Of a stretch of DNA of 64,000 nt, positions 1 through 8,154 are shown one piece after another. This stretch comes from Bacteroidaceae bacterium. GTDB lineage: Bacteria > Bacteroidota > Bacteroidia > Bacteroidales > Bacteroidaceae. The notes beneath the pieces were generated by a model. It made no database searches. It had not been told where the DNA came from and saw only the letters and a program-made list of their open reading frames with translations. The position numbers and the translations under genes are program-made. Within the stretch, counting starts at the first letter, position 1. Every line of letters begins with the position of its first letter. The stretch lies in NCBI GenBank assembly GCA_017379075.1, contig JAFNXL010000027.1:62001-126000 (forward strand), given 5' to 3'.

Positions 1-76
1 TGATGATACTCCAATACTAATCATATATATTATTCTTATTATTGACAAAAAACAATTATAACGACCCTATTACAAT

Positions 77-460
77 CTATTTCCTAAATAAATGTCCATA
101 TGGATTATTTTTTGGCATTTGATTCATGCTAGACATTATTTGGGAATTTCGCACTTGTTTGTTCGCTTCATGTATAATTTTTGATCCTCTATTTTGACTT
201 TCCTTTGCAACTTCAAAAATACTATTGACCTTTTCTTTAGCAAAGTTTTCAGCACCTGTGATATTATTTTGCTTCTGTCCAATCGGATTCTTATATGTAT
301 TTCGTACCATACTTTTAAGGCCTTTTGAAGTTTGTAACACACCTCTTCTTACAGCTTGTTTCACACCTTTTTTAACGGCATGTTTTATAATTTGTCTTCC
401 TGCACAAACTACGATGGTACGTACAACATGTACTGCTATGGGAGCCAAGAATACAGGCAT
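77..460 (-). CDS. Small basic protein of unknown function at the end of the T6SS effector block
   Basis: This is a 127-residue protein that I do not recognise. Residues 1-20 are hydrophobic (MPVFLAPIAVHVVRTIVVCA). Residues 21-60 are very rich in Lys and Arg, and the C-terminal half is polar. It lies 172 bases beyond the immunity gene, in the same orientation, and has the low GC of the type VI locus. The hydrophobic-then-basic layout resembles the linker found upstream of toxin domains in the neighbouring effector, so it could be an effector fragment or a small accessory or immunity protein. No catalytic motif is visible. The 172-base gap before it (461-632) holds nothing I can identify. Confidence 0.5.
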   Translation of the reverse strand: MPVFLAPIAVHVVRTIVVCAGRQIIKHAVKKGVKQAVRRGVLQTSKGLKSMVRNTYKNPIGQKQNNITGAENFAKEKVNSIFEVAKESQNRGSKIIHEANKQVRNSQIMSSMNQMPKNNPYGHLFRK

Positions 461-632
461 ACTACAATGAATTAATACGTTGTTTTTAACTTCGATTCAA
501 CCTTTTCTGTATTTGGAATCCAAAATATTTAAGAGCATGTCTTTACTATTCTATTTCTCACAATAACATTCCAGAACTTACTTCAAGATCATGATCAATA
601 CACACCTTCCTCTTTGAGTATTTTATTTTCAC

Positions 633-953
633 TCATAGCACCTCTAGTTCTGAGTCCCAATTCAAGTCTATAGAAAACTCACCATTAGGTTTCAGTGTAA
701 ATTCAGCACAATTCCAAATATTTTCACCACCTTCAGTAGTAATCTTATGAAAATCCATTAAAGCAAATTCCACATCATCCTGAAATTTACTTACATCTAA
801 TGGAAATGTAGTTCCATTAACGACATAACAGCCATCAATACCCATAGCATCATTATCACCTTGAATGTTAAGAACAGCCTTCTCCCAATTATCTACAGCT
901 ATATTATTATAAATATTAACAGCTATTAATTCATATATTTCATCAACCGTCAT
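633..953 (-). CDS. YezG/DUF600-like immunity protein
   Basis: This 106-residue acidic cytosolic protein begins 17 bases after the nuclease effector gene ends, the usual place for a cognate immunity gene. Its pattern matches the DUF600 (YezG) antitoxin family: EIYELIA near the start, then NWEKA with a following beta-strand, and a C-terminal block ending in FTLKPNGEFSIDLNWD. In Bacillus, YezG neutralises the YeeF LXG toxin, whose C-terminus is a non-specific DNase (established knowledge). The toxin encoded next door also ends in a non-specific endonuclease domain, which supports the pairing. The family assignment is from memory of the motif, not a search. Confidence 0.75.
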   Translation of the reverse strand: MTVDEIYELIAVNIYNNIAVDNWEKAVLNIQGDNDAMGIDGCYVVNGTTFPLDVSKFQDDVEFALMDFHKITTEGGENIWNCAEFTLKPNGEFSIDLNWDSELEVL

Positions 954-970
954 ATAAATTTTTACAACTA

Positions 971-2245
971 TTATTTACTAAAAGTGAAATTTCTAAACTT
1001 CTGACGATAAGGGATTCCGTCAATTGTATAGTTGACGACAAAACCTAAAGGACGCTTAGAAGCAGCCTTATACAAAATATTGATGTCAACTGTCACCTCT
1101 CCTGGCGGTGTTCTTTTTAAAGCCTTCTGCCATTCGCCCTCCATTCTTTTCCATTGTCCTCGATTTAATTCTCCACCTAACATTGGAACATAATTAATTT
1201 GTTCACCAGCGCCCTTAAATTGGTGTGCAATTAGGTGCCCACCATCATCAATTCCTTTTCTTCCGTCTTTAATCTCTATGGATCTTCTTTGTTGATACTC
1301 ATTACGTCCATACTTACCTAGTGATAAATTTCCAGAAACATTTCTCACTTTTCCTGTTTCATCTGTTCTATATAATTTATCGCCAACTTTATAGTCTGTA
1401 TTAGGTTGAGGAGATTCATTTAACTTTTTATTCCAACTTCCATTGCTCCCTGGTTGTAATTCAACACTATATCTTTTTGCAGTTTTCCTTGCTTCATTCG
1501 CAATAATAGGCTTGTTCTGTTTTTTAGTTTTGCTTAATTGTTTTACTGTAACCTTTGCTTTTCTTGCTTTTCTTGCAAATTTCACTCCCTTTTGTGCAAA
1601 CTTTGTAGCAGTAGCGGCATCACCAATAACAGGAACTGCAGCAAGAACAGAAAGACCAGCTGCTGTCCAATCGCCTCTAAGTGCAGAGATACTTGCATTT
1701 AACAAATCGGGGATTGCTCCAAAACCAGGAACTAATCCTGCAGCATCTAATGCTAATTGAATACCATCAAGAACGGATTCAGGTTCGACTTTAAGTTTCT
1801 TCTCAGACTCAACCTTCATTTCATCTTCAGTCTTGGCACTTTCTCTACTGAGATCGGCTGAACCTGTATCTACTTGACCGTCATCTGTAAATTTGATAAT
1901 ACCTCCCCATTTACATCTGCAATAGGATGATTTCAGGAGTGCAGGCTCTCCCTTTATTAGATAATCGTCTTTTCCGTTTATCCAATCAGAAACAGTTCCT
2001 GGTATGCATGGCATCGGTGTTAATTTTCCCTTGTTAGCAGCCGTTGCTGCTCCTGTTGCAGGATAACGTGTTGTGTGACATCTGCCGAAAGGGGGTATAT
2101 TGTAAAGCGATATGTGATCGGAAATGTTTGCCATAGGCTTTCCTGTCAAGAACACAGTTCTATCAGGGTAAACGATTAATTTGACTGTCCTGTCACCACA
2201 ACTGCATTTTATTGTGGCTTGAGAAGTAACATATGAGTCGGACAT
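971..2245 (-). CDS. T6SS PAAR-like (DUF4280) effector with C-terminal non-specific nuclease toxin
   Basis: The protein has 424 residues and three parts. Residues 1-120 form a PAAR-like DUF4280 module with paired cysteines (C14/C16, C56, C80, C109/C111), the type that caps VgrG spikes in Bacteroidetes T6SS. Residues 160-225 are a small-residue-rich hydrophobic stretch typical of polymorphic toxins (AAGLVPGFGAIPDLLNA, VLAAVPVIGDAA), followed by a basic linker. Residues 255-424 resemble the Endonuclea_NS_2 DNA/RNA non-specific endonuclease family: DDGGHLIAHQF with His337 as likely general base, then N351, N361 and E369 at the spacing of the metal-binding and catalytic residues. The gene sits between a VgrG-linked gene and a YezG-type immunity gene. 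Predicted role: nuclease delivered into neighbouring bacteria. Confidence 0.85.
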   Translation of the reverse strand: MSDSYVTSQATIKCSCGDRTVKLIVYPDRTVFLTGKPMANISDHISLYNIPPFGRCHTTRYPATGAATAANKGKLTPMPCIPGTVSDWINGKDDYLIKGEPALLKSSYCRCKWGGIIKFTDDGQVDTGSADLSRESAKTEDEMKVESEKKLKVEPESVLDGIQLALDAAGLVPGFGAIPDLLNASISALRGDWTAAGLSVLAAVPVIGDAATATKFAQKGVKFARKARKAKVTVKQLSKTKKQNKPIIANEARKTAKRYSVELQPGSNGSWNKKLNESPQPNTDYKVGDKLYRTDETGKVRNVSGNLSLGKYGRNEYQQRRSIEIKDGRKGIDDGGHLIAHQFKGAGEQINYVPMLGGELNRGQWKRMEGEWQKALKRTPPGEVTVDINILYKAASKRPLGFVVNYTIDGIPYRQKFRNFTFSK

Positions 2246-2253
2246 TACTATAT

Positions 2254-3171
2254 CTATAGATATTTGGAAATTGCATTAAATTCGATAGTTGAAAACAATC
2301 TAGTGCATATATCTAATATTTCTTTCTTAGATAAATGGTATTCTCTTTTGAATATATATATACTTTTAATAAGTTCTTTTCTATTGTTTGAGAACTGATA
2401 TTCATTTCTTATTAAAGTAAGAGACCTATTTATCCATTCATTTTTGTTTAAAAGAGGTATATCCGAATTTTGAGAAATGATCAATATATTATTTATATAT
2501 TTCCTGACATACTTAATTGTCTCTCTGTCAGGTAGAACAAGACAAGTGATAGACTTAATTTCTAATTCCTTCAAAAGATCCTCATAATCAACATCGAAGA
2601 AATTATTAATTTGGTGTATATCTACATCTACAATTTTTAAATTAGCTTTCTCTAATGGAGATAATTTATCAAGAAACGCTATTAGTTTAATTCGCTTAAG
2701 TTCGTCAATCTTTTCATTTGGTATTTCTAAGAAACCTGTAGATAAGCCACTAATATTTGACCAATAATATTGTTCTTTAGTAAATTGGTCTGCATATAAT
2801 ATTTTATGTTGATAACTTGAATAAATAATGCCATCTATACTAAAATGTAATGGATTACTAACAACAAATATGTTATCTATTATTGAGGCTTTATAATATA
2901 ACATCCCTTTATCAGGGTAGTTGGTAAATTTTATCTTTATTGTGTCTTCATAATTATTAAATATTAGCTCTATGATAAATGAATCACTCCAGTCAATTTC
3001 AGGCTTATATATGTAAAAACCTTTTAAATTAATATACTCTTTGTTTTTATTTATGCATTCAGAAATTATTTCCCTAAAATTATCAGTTACTAACGCAGCA
3101 TTTAATTGTGAGATAATTTCTTCACAAATACATGATAAATGATAGCATATTATATTAATTCTGTGTAACAT
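2254..3171 (-). CDS. Uncharacterised protein between VgrG and the effector; candidate effector adaptor
   Basis: This 305-residue protein is rich in Ile, Asn, Lys and Tyr and has no signal peptide or membrane segment. I do not recognise its family. It starts 12 bases after vgrG and ends 8 bases before the effector gene. In other T6SS clusters that position is often held by an adaptor or chaperone that loads the effector on VgrG, so adaptor is the leading inference. Residues 114-132 contain DGII followed by eight residues and LYADQFT. The TssB-like sheath protein of this locus contains DGII, seven residues and LYADQFT. The DNA across the LYADQFT part is also nearly identical, which suggests shared ancestry of this short block. 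Confidence 0.6.
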   Translation of the reverse strand: MLHRINIICYHLSCICEEIISQLNAALVTDNFREIISECINKNKEYINLKGFYIYKPEIDWSDSFIIELIFNNYEDTIKIKFTNYPDKGMLYYKASIIDNIFVVSNPLHFSIDGIIYSSYQHKILYADQFTKEQYYWSNISGLSTGFLEIPNEKIDELKRIKLIAFLDKLSPLEKANLKIVDVDIHQINNFFDVDYEDLLKELEIKSITCLVLPDRETIKYVRKYINNILIISQNSDIPLLNKNEWINRSLTLIRNEYQFSNNRKELIKSIYIFKREYHLSKKEILDICTRLFSTIEFNAISKYL

Positions 3172-3183
3172 AATAAATCTTAA

Positions 3184-5199
3184 TTAATTGACTTTTACTT
3201 TACTTGCTTTAATATCAATTCTATTTCCTGCATTCATAGCCATATCGTCAGAAGCCTTTTGCTGATGAGTAGTAGAATACTGCAAGAATTTATCTTGCGC
3301 TTCCTCTCTGATATTTTCTGCTGTTATCTGAAGTTTATGAGCTATTTGTTCATCCTTATTGTCATTGATGCGGATAAACTGATTCGCTTCTACCGTTAAG
3401 GAATCATTTCTATCAATAGATGTTGAACGGTCATTACCTGCATGTTCACGAATGTCATTATCTGCCGTACGCTGCATATCATTGCCTGCAGCAATAAACA
3501 CATCATTATCAGCACTGGCATTGATGTCATGTCCGGCGTGCATAATAATATCATTTTTTGCATACAATTCGATATTTCCCGTCGATTCAAGCTTGATGAG
3601 CTTTTCATCCGTAGAGAAAGTTAATATATAGTTTTCTTTCTCGTTATCATAGATGCGAATATAACCATCATTACCTTCATCGTGTATTTCAATAGTATGA
3701 CCATTACGTGTTCTGATAGCTTTGATTTGATTGCTACTGTTGTTGTTAGGTAACCACTTAGAATCTGGGTCTCCAACACCGTTGTATAAAGTACCTTTTA
3801 CATATGGTCGTTCGGCATTACCTCCTTCAAAATCAATCATCACTTCTTCACCTATTTCAGGAATGAAACTGAATCCTTTTCCTCCACCAGCGTAAGGTTG
3901 CGCCATACGTAACCAGGGAGTCATCATCTTTTCATCCAACTGTGCCTGCCAATCAAATTGTACGCGAATACGTCCTAAATTGTTTGGGTCTTCATTATCA
4001 GTCACCTTGGCTCGACATGATGTGGCAATAGGAAAAACATCACTATCGGCATAAGGTGGGTAATCGCATGCAGCCGGTATTCCTGTGAAATGATTGCTAT
4101 ATATTTTGTCCTTCGAAAAATAATGTGAAATACTAGTGATAAGTATTTCATCTTGATTTACCGGACTTTTTTCGTTGGTTATACCATTAGTTATGTAGTT
4201 ATCTTCTATAACCAGTGTACCGCCTATTTTAAGCTTTGAACAATAGGTGTTACCGGAATATGTGAGCATGGTGGCTTTTTGACCACGAGCTTGTGTTTTT
4301 GTTGATATGTTTAGGATTGTTTCTCTACCATCGTTGTCTGCATAACCGCCGGAATGAAGGTTTAACAGTGTTGGTTTTGTAAAGTTCTCTTGTGATGCTA
4401 AAAATACCTTTTCACTTAAACTGTTATATTCTCTTTGCATCTCTTCAATGCCTTCTTTCTGATTAGCATCGTATGAGTTATATGATGAAGCAACATGATT
4501 AAATGCCACATGCTGCATTTTTAATTCTACGTTATAACTTGGAATATCCTGACTTGGATAGGCCAATTTTACGGAATCTCCTTGTGGAAGATTACCAAAT
4601 ACAAGTTTCTCGCCTGTATTAAAAATCCATTCTCCATATCTGCGTGCCAACCGAAGTAGGAATTGATAATTCGTTTCATTGTATTGCACACAATAGGGGA
4701 TTGTTTCAGTGTACCTTGAATCAATTTCTGAATCAAGATGATTCGTATAATCATCAATGACATCATTAACAATGTCATTCAGCGTCATGTTTTCAAATGA
4801 TTTACAACTTGGATTGTCATTCAGTAATGATTCCCAAGTGCCAGAAACTACATTTATATAATATTCGCTTCTACTTCTACTTCCTGATGCAGATAAAATG
4901 ACACCTTTATAACAGATTTCATCCGTCTTCTCGCCTGGTTCATTAGGAGTTATGATTTCCGTTTGAAGTGATAAAGTTATTTCCTTACCAATTATCTGGC
5001 CACAAACAGCAAAAAGTGCTTCATTAATGTCTTCCTCTGGTCCTTTATGCATGATAAAGGACAATGAATTCGGAGAAAGAAGACTTTGAAGAAGGGAAAA
5101 ATTATCAAGATGCCATGTGATACCGTCTAATTCGATGTCAAATTCATTAGATTTGACACCGTCAATTGAAATGGATATGTTCTTAACAGAAATAGACAT
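3184..5199 (-). CDS. vgrG: Type VI secretion spike protein VgrG (TssI)
   Basis: VgrG forms the trimeric puncturing tip of the T6SS tube. The protein has 671 residues. Residues 1-390 correspond to the gp27-like barrel region. Residues about 395-480 form the gp5-like OB fold, with CRAKVTDNEDPNNLGRIRVQF and a conserved WLRMAQPYAGGGKGFSFIPEIGEEVMIDF block. The C-terminal needle, about 490-671, carries repeats of the form NDxxxxA (HAGNDINASADNDVFIAAGND), typical of the gp5 beta-helix. There is no extended C-terminal enzyme domain, so cargo must be carried by the separate PAAR-like effector. It starts 10 bases after the second hcp gene ends. Confidence 0.93.
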   Translation of the reverse strand: MSISVKNISISIDGVKSNEFDIELDGITWHLDNFSLLQSLLSPNSLSFIMHKGPEEDINEALFAVCGQIIGKEITLSLQTEIITPNEPGEKTDEICYKGVILSASGSRSRSEYYINVVSGTWESLLNDNPSCKSFENMTLNDIVNDVIDDYTNHLDSEIDSRYTETIPYCVQYNETNYQFLLRLARRYGEWIFNTGEKLVFGNLPQGDSVKLAYPSQDIPSYNVELKMQHVAFNHVASSYNSYDANQKEGIEEMQREYNSLSEKVFLASQENFTKPTLLNLHSGGYADNDGRETILNISTKTQARGQKATMLTYSGNTYCSKLKIGGTLVIEDNYITNGITNEKSPVNQDEILITSISHYFSKDKIYSNHFTGIPAACDYPPYADSDVFPIATSCRAKVTDNEDPNNLGRIRVQFDWQAQLDEKMMTPWLRMAQPYAGGGKGFSFIPEIGEEVMIDFEGGNAERPYVKGTLYNGVGDPDSKWLPNNNSSNQIKAIRTRNGHTIEIHDEGNDGYIRIYDNEKENYILTFSTDEKLIKLESTGNIELYAKNDIIMHAGHDINASADNDVFIAAGNDMQRTADNDIREHAGNDRSTSIDRNDSLTVEANQFIRINDNKDEQIAHKLQITAENIREEAQDKFLQYSTTHQQKASDDMAMNAGNRIDIKASKVKVN

Positions 5200-5209
5200 G
5201 AGAGTTTAT

Positions 5210-5686
5210 TTAAAAGTGGTGCCCAACACCAAAATCATCCATCTTTCGTTCAAACTTATTTCTAATATCTCCAAGTATTCCTCCCCATTCATTAATAATC
5301 ATGGCACTGTCAATACTTCCGATTCTAATGGCTTCTGCACTAATGGTTACAGTAGTGTACATCAACTTACTGTCATGGTCATTGAAATAATCTTTTAACC
5401 TGATACAGTAAGCATTCATAAATTCTACACTCTTATAGCTCCTTTTGTTCTTGTTTGTATATACACAAAAACGAAATACTCCAGACTTTACTTCTGTTTT
5501 ATGTACCATCCATTTATAGAAGAACACATCATCGTCGCTTGTTGCAGGCATAACGAAAGTAATCTGCCCACCCATGGGCCGTGATGTCGGTTTTCCTGTA
5601 TCATCAACGGCTTGTGTAAATTCGTATTCACACTCGACAACACCGTAAGTTCTTCCACCAATCTTTAAACTTCCTTGTAGTGCCAT
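5210..5686 (-). CDS. hcp2: Hcp-family tube protein (TssD), second and larger paralogue
   Basis: This 158-residue Hcp-like protein is related to the one encoded just upstream: both start with a short beta-strand, then an acidic stretch with polar TGKPTSRPMGG or EGQPTGTTRGG, then a hydrophobic FYKWM or LLEWM segment. It is longer than the first paralogue and less acidic. Hcp hexamers stack to form the inner tube of the T6SS. A second paralogue placed directly before vgrG may be a specialised ring that contacts the spike or cargo (inference). A strong hairpin in the 63-base gap between the two hcp genes may lower expression of this copy relative to the first. Confidence 0.85.
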   Translation of the reverse strand: MALQGSLKIGGRTYGVVECEYEFTQAVDDTGKPTSRPMGGQITFVMPATSDDDVFFYKWMVHKTEVKSGVFRFCVYTNKNKRSYKSVEFMNAYCIRLKDYFNDHDSKLMYTTVTISAEAIRIGSIDSAMIINEWGGILGDIRNKFERKMDDFGVGHHF

Positions 5687-5703
5687 ATGCTAATTCTTTT
5701 AAA

Positions 5704-5735
5704 GCTTGGTAGCTATCCGTAGATAACCACCAAGC
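5704..5735 (-). terminator. Strong hairpin between the two hcp genes (attenuator or mRNA 3' stabiliser)
   Basis: In the minus-strand transcript the arms GCTTGGTGGTTATC and GATAGCTACCAAGC form a 14-bp stem with two G-U wobbles, closed by a UACG loop. The following bases are TTTAAAAG, a poor U-tract, so complete termination is unlikely. It lies between hcp1 and hcp2. Confidence 0.65.
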
Positions 5736-5749
5736 GATAATAGTGTCAA

Positions 5750-6154
5750 TTAATTGTCTACAGTCCAACGGTTGTTATGACGAGCATTACCCACCTGGAT
5801 TTCCTTACAAGTGATAGTAAACTCTTCATACTGCTGCATTTCATCCTTGTTGTCATAAGTTTCAGCGTACTCAACCATATAACCTTCCTTGAATGAAAGA
5901 TGCTTCATCTCACCACCCTGACGATTAGGATATGAGATTGTACCACTCTTGCTCATGTAAGTGTCGCACATCCATTCCAAAAGATCAGAGTTTCCATCAT
6001 CGTTAGATTTCACCTTAAAGTAAATCTTACCACCACGAGTTGTACCTGTAGGCTGACCTTCAACATCAGTCTGCTGATTCAGTTCGTAACGTACATACAT
6101 TACTTCGCGTTCATCAATACCATCGGCATTGAGAGTAACTGTTCTTGTTGCCAT
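5750..6154 (-). CDS. hcp1: Hcp-family tube protein (TssD), first paralogue
   Basis: This 134-residue Bacteroidetes-type Hcp polymerises as hexameric rings inside the TssBC sheath. It begins MATRTVTLNADG and carries YVRYELNQQTDVEGQPTGTTRGGKIYF, a pattern shared with the downstream paralogue, and ends ITCKEIQVGNARHNNRWTVDN. Its length is right for the main tube subunit. It starts 45 bases after tssC ends and is followed by a strong hairpin, fitting the need for many more tube subunits than spike subunits. GC content is somewhat higher than in its neighbours, as expected for a highly expressed gene. Confidence 0.9.
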   Translation of the reverse strand: MATRTVTLNADGIDEREVMYVRYELNQQTDVEGQPTGTTRGGKIYFKVKSNDDGNSDLLEWMCDTYMSKSGTISYPNRQGGEMKHLSFKEGYMVEYAETYDNKDEMQQYEEFTITCKEIQVGNARHNNRWTVDN

Positions 6155-6199
6155 AAATTTTAATAATTAAATGTTAATAAAAATATAAAAATAGTGTTT

Positions 6200-7582
6200 C
6201 TATTTTTCTTGAATGCTCTGATCCCAATCAACACCTGCTGTGCCATTATGTCCAGTAAGTTCTATTAAGAAATTCTTTGCAGCAAAGAATGGTTTCAATT
6301 CGACTTGAATGTTAATGTCTTTTGTCTTGGGGTCTTGATTGATGCCTTTCAAACTATAATTCTCAATTAATTTACCAGGGCCCTTATAGTCACTGAGGAA
6401 ATCATGTACGGCCTGTTGAAGCTCACGTCTAACTTCAGAATCCCAGTTAATGAATGCTTCATCATTAAAGAAATTCTGGAAAACTTTACCTATCCAATCG
6501 AAAACACGAACAATTGGATATTCCTGCAGACCTAATGTCGCTCCATTATAAAGTGAACGATTGGAGAATGCCATTGTGCGTCCATCTTCTTCTACCATAG
6601 GAATAACCCCCTGGTCAATAAGGGATGCAATTTCTGACTTTCGCAAATCCATTCTTGCACCCTTAACATTGCCTAAAGTTCCATACTTCTTGCCTGCAGC
6701 ACCTTGAGCGATAACTATTTCTTCGGTATTTGACATCTTTCCTGCTAATGCAGCAGAAGCTGGTATGTACAAATCGTCATCTTCATTTGCTATTTCAGAC
6801 TTCTTTCTTCCCAAGATATAGTTACATGTCATGATGATATTTGCAAGATATGCATCTTGACCTTGAAGATTAGCATCATCCAATTCATCTTTTAACATTT
6901 CAAAATTCATGCTATCCTTAAAGTCTGTAACCATGATGACTTTGTTTCTATAAGCGGTTTGTGCCCACATCCTAACAGTATCAGAATCGCCCAAGTATCC
7001 AGGAACAACAAGCATACTATAGTTGTTTTTAAGACTTAAACGATCATAATATTGTTCCAACTCATCACGGATAGCCAAGGTGTCTTCAGAATCATTATCA
7101 CCAAGTTCTTCTTTATTTACATTCATCAATGTAATACAATCAATTTTACCTTGACCCGCATTAGCAAAGAAAGAATCCAAAGCACGGTAAGTTACTTCTA
7201 GATTCTTTATTTCATCATGGACATTATATAGATTGTTCTTCAAATTTTCCTCAGCCTTTTCGCATTCTGCCTTACAAGAGTCAATGATTTCCATCGGATC
7301 GCCTCCTTTTTCTAAGATTTCTATCCACAATGAAAGTTCATTTGTTAATCTCTTTCGTGCATCTGAATAGGTAGAATCTGATAAGAAAATGCTTTTTACT
7401 GCCTTGCGGCGTGGATCCATATTTTCAACTCCCTTAATTAATCCTTTTAGCAGTTGGAACCCGCCATACTTGTCTAATCCGCTTAGACTATTTTGAAGCA
7501 ATTCTGCAGGATTATCTATTTTTTCTCTTTCCTTAAATCCTAAAGACTCTGAGGAAACTATTTTTTGTTCTTCTGTTGCCAT
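6200..7582 (-). CDS. tssC: Type VI secretion contractile sheath large subunit TssC
   Basis: TssC and TssB build the contractile sheath that propels the Hcp tube. The protein has 460 residues, with a helical N-terminal part up to about residue 130 and a core containing ALDSFFANAGQGKIDCITLMNV, the LVVPGYLGDSDTVRMWAQTAYRNKVIMVTDF strand-rich region and a C-terminal EVRRELQQAVHDFLSDYKGPGKLIENYSLKGI block. These are features of the divergent Bacteroidetes TssC family. It follows tssB by 29 bases and precedes hcp1, the usual sheath-then-tube order. No signal peptide is present, consistent with cytosolic assembly. Confidence 0.88.
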   Translation of the reverse strand: MATEEQKIVSSESLGFKEREKIDNPAELLQNSLSGLDKYGGFQLLKGLIKGVENMDPRRKAVKSIFLSDSTYSDARKRLTNELSLWIEILEKGGDPMEIIDSCKAECEKAEENLKNNLYNVHDEIKNLEVTYRALDSFFANAGQGKIDCITLMNVNKEELGDNDSEDTLAIRDELEQYYDRLSLKNNYSMLVVPGYLGDSDTVRMWAQTAYRNKVIMVTDFKDSMNFEMLKDELDDANLQGQDAYLANIIMTCNYILGRKKSEIANEDDDLYIPASAALAGKMSNTEEIVIAQGAAGKKYGTLGNVKGARMDLRKSEIASLIDQGVIPMVEEDGRTMAFSNRSLYNGATLGLQEYPIVRVFDWIGKVFQNFFNDEAFINWDSEVRRELQQAVHDFLSDYKGPGKLIENYSLKGINQDPKTKDINIQVELKPFFAAKNFLIELTGHNGTAGVDWDQSIQEK

Positions 7583-7611
7583 AGTTTTATTTTTTGAAGG
7601 TTCATAAAGAA

Positions 7612-8151
7612 TTACTCTGCATCTTCTAACTCAGTGAGTAATGCTTTCAACGCATTCTTTAAATTCTCTTTAGAAGAATCGTCTTTTAATGTGTTGCGCA
7701 AAGTTTTATTCTTTTCCAATTGACGAATGACAGAATTATACGCATCAATCTTAGCTTTCTTACTGCTAAGAAGTTCGCTTTGTTCTATCAACTGCTCATC
7801 TTCAAAATCTTTAATTTGTCTAAATTCAAAGTTTTCGTAAACAGCTCCGCCTTCTTCTGTCTCTAGTGCAATTCCTTCTTTTGAAGGTTGATAGTGTTCA
7901 AACACTTCTTTCATACTCTTGGCCTTAAAGCCTTCTCGATCCTCGTCTTTATTGGGCGCAACATCAGTAAACTGGTCTGCATATAGAGTTCTATTTTGAG
8001 GAAACTCTATAATACCATCCTGAGCATTTGCATCCAAGACTTTAGTAATAACTGTCTTTTTTGCCATAATCTTTCTATTATTAATTAATGAATTGTTATT
8101 CTCAACTTTTTTCCCTCTAAAGATTTTTTTTATACGTGCTAATAGCCCCAT
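7612..8151 (-). CDS. tssB: Type VI secretion contractile sheath small subunit TssB
   Basis: The gene encodes the small sheath partner of TssC. The longest form has 179 residues and starts 3 bases after clpV ends. An internal ATG at 8067 gives a 151-residue product, MAKKTVITKVLDANAQDGIIEF, which looks like the more natural N-terminus. The first 28 residues (MGLLARIKKIFRGKKVENNN) are basic and may be untranslated or a local extension. The C-terminal 60 residues are predicted helical, ending ENLKNALKALLTELEDAE. Residues DGII and LYADQFT recur in the uncharacterised protein downstream of vgrG. Assignment rests on position and size as much as on sequence. Confidence 0.8.
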   Translation of the reverse strand: MGLLARIKKIFRGKKVENNNSLINNRKIMAKKTVITKVLDANAQDGIIEFPQNRTLYADQFTDVAPNKDEDREGFKAKSMKEVFEHYQPSKEGIALETEEGGAVYENFEFRQIKDFEDEQLIEQSELLSSKKAKIDAYNSVIRQLEKNKTLRNTLKDDSSKENLKNALKALLTELEDAE

Positions 8152-8154
8152 AAA

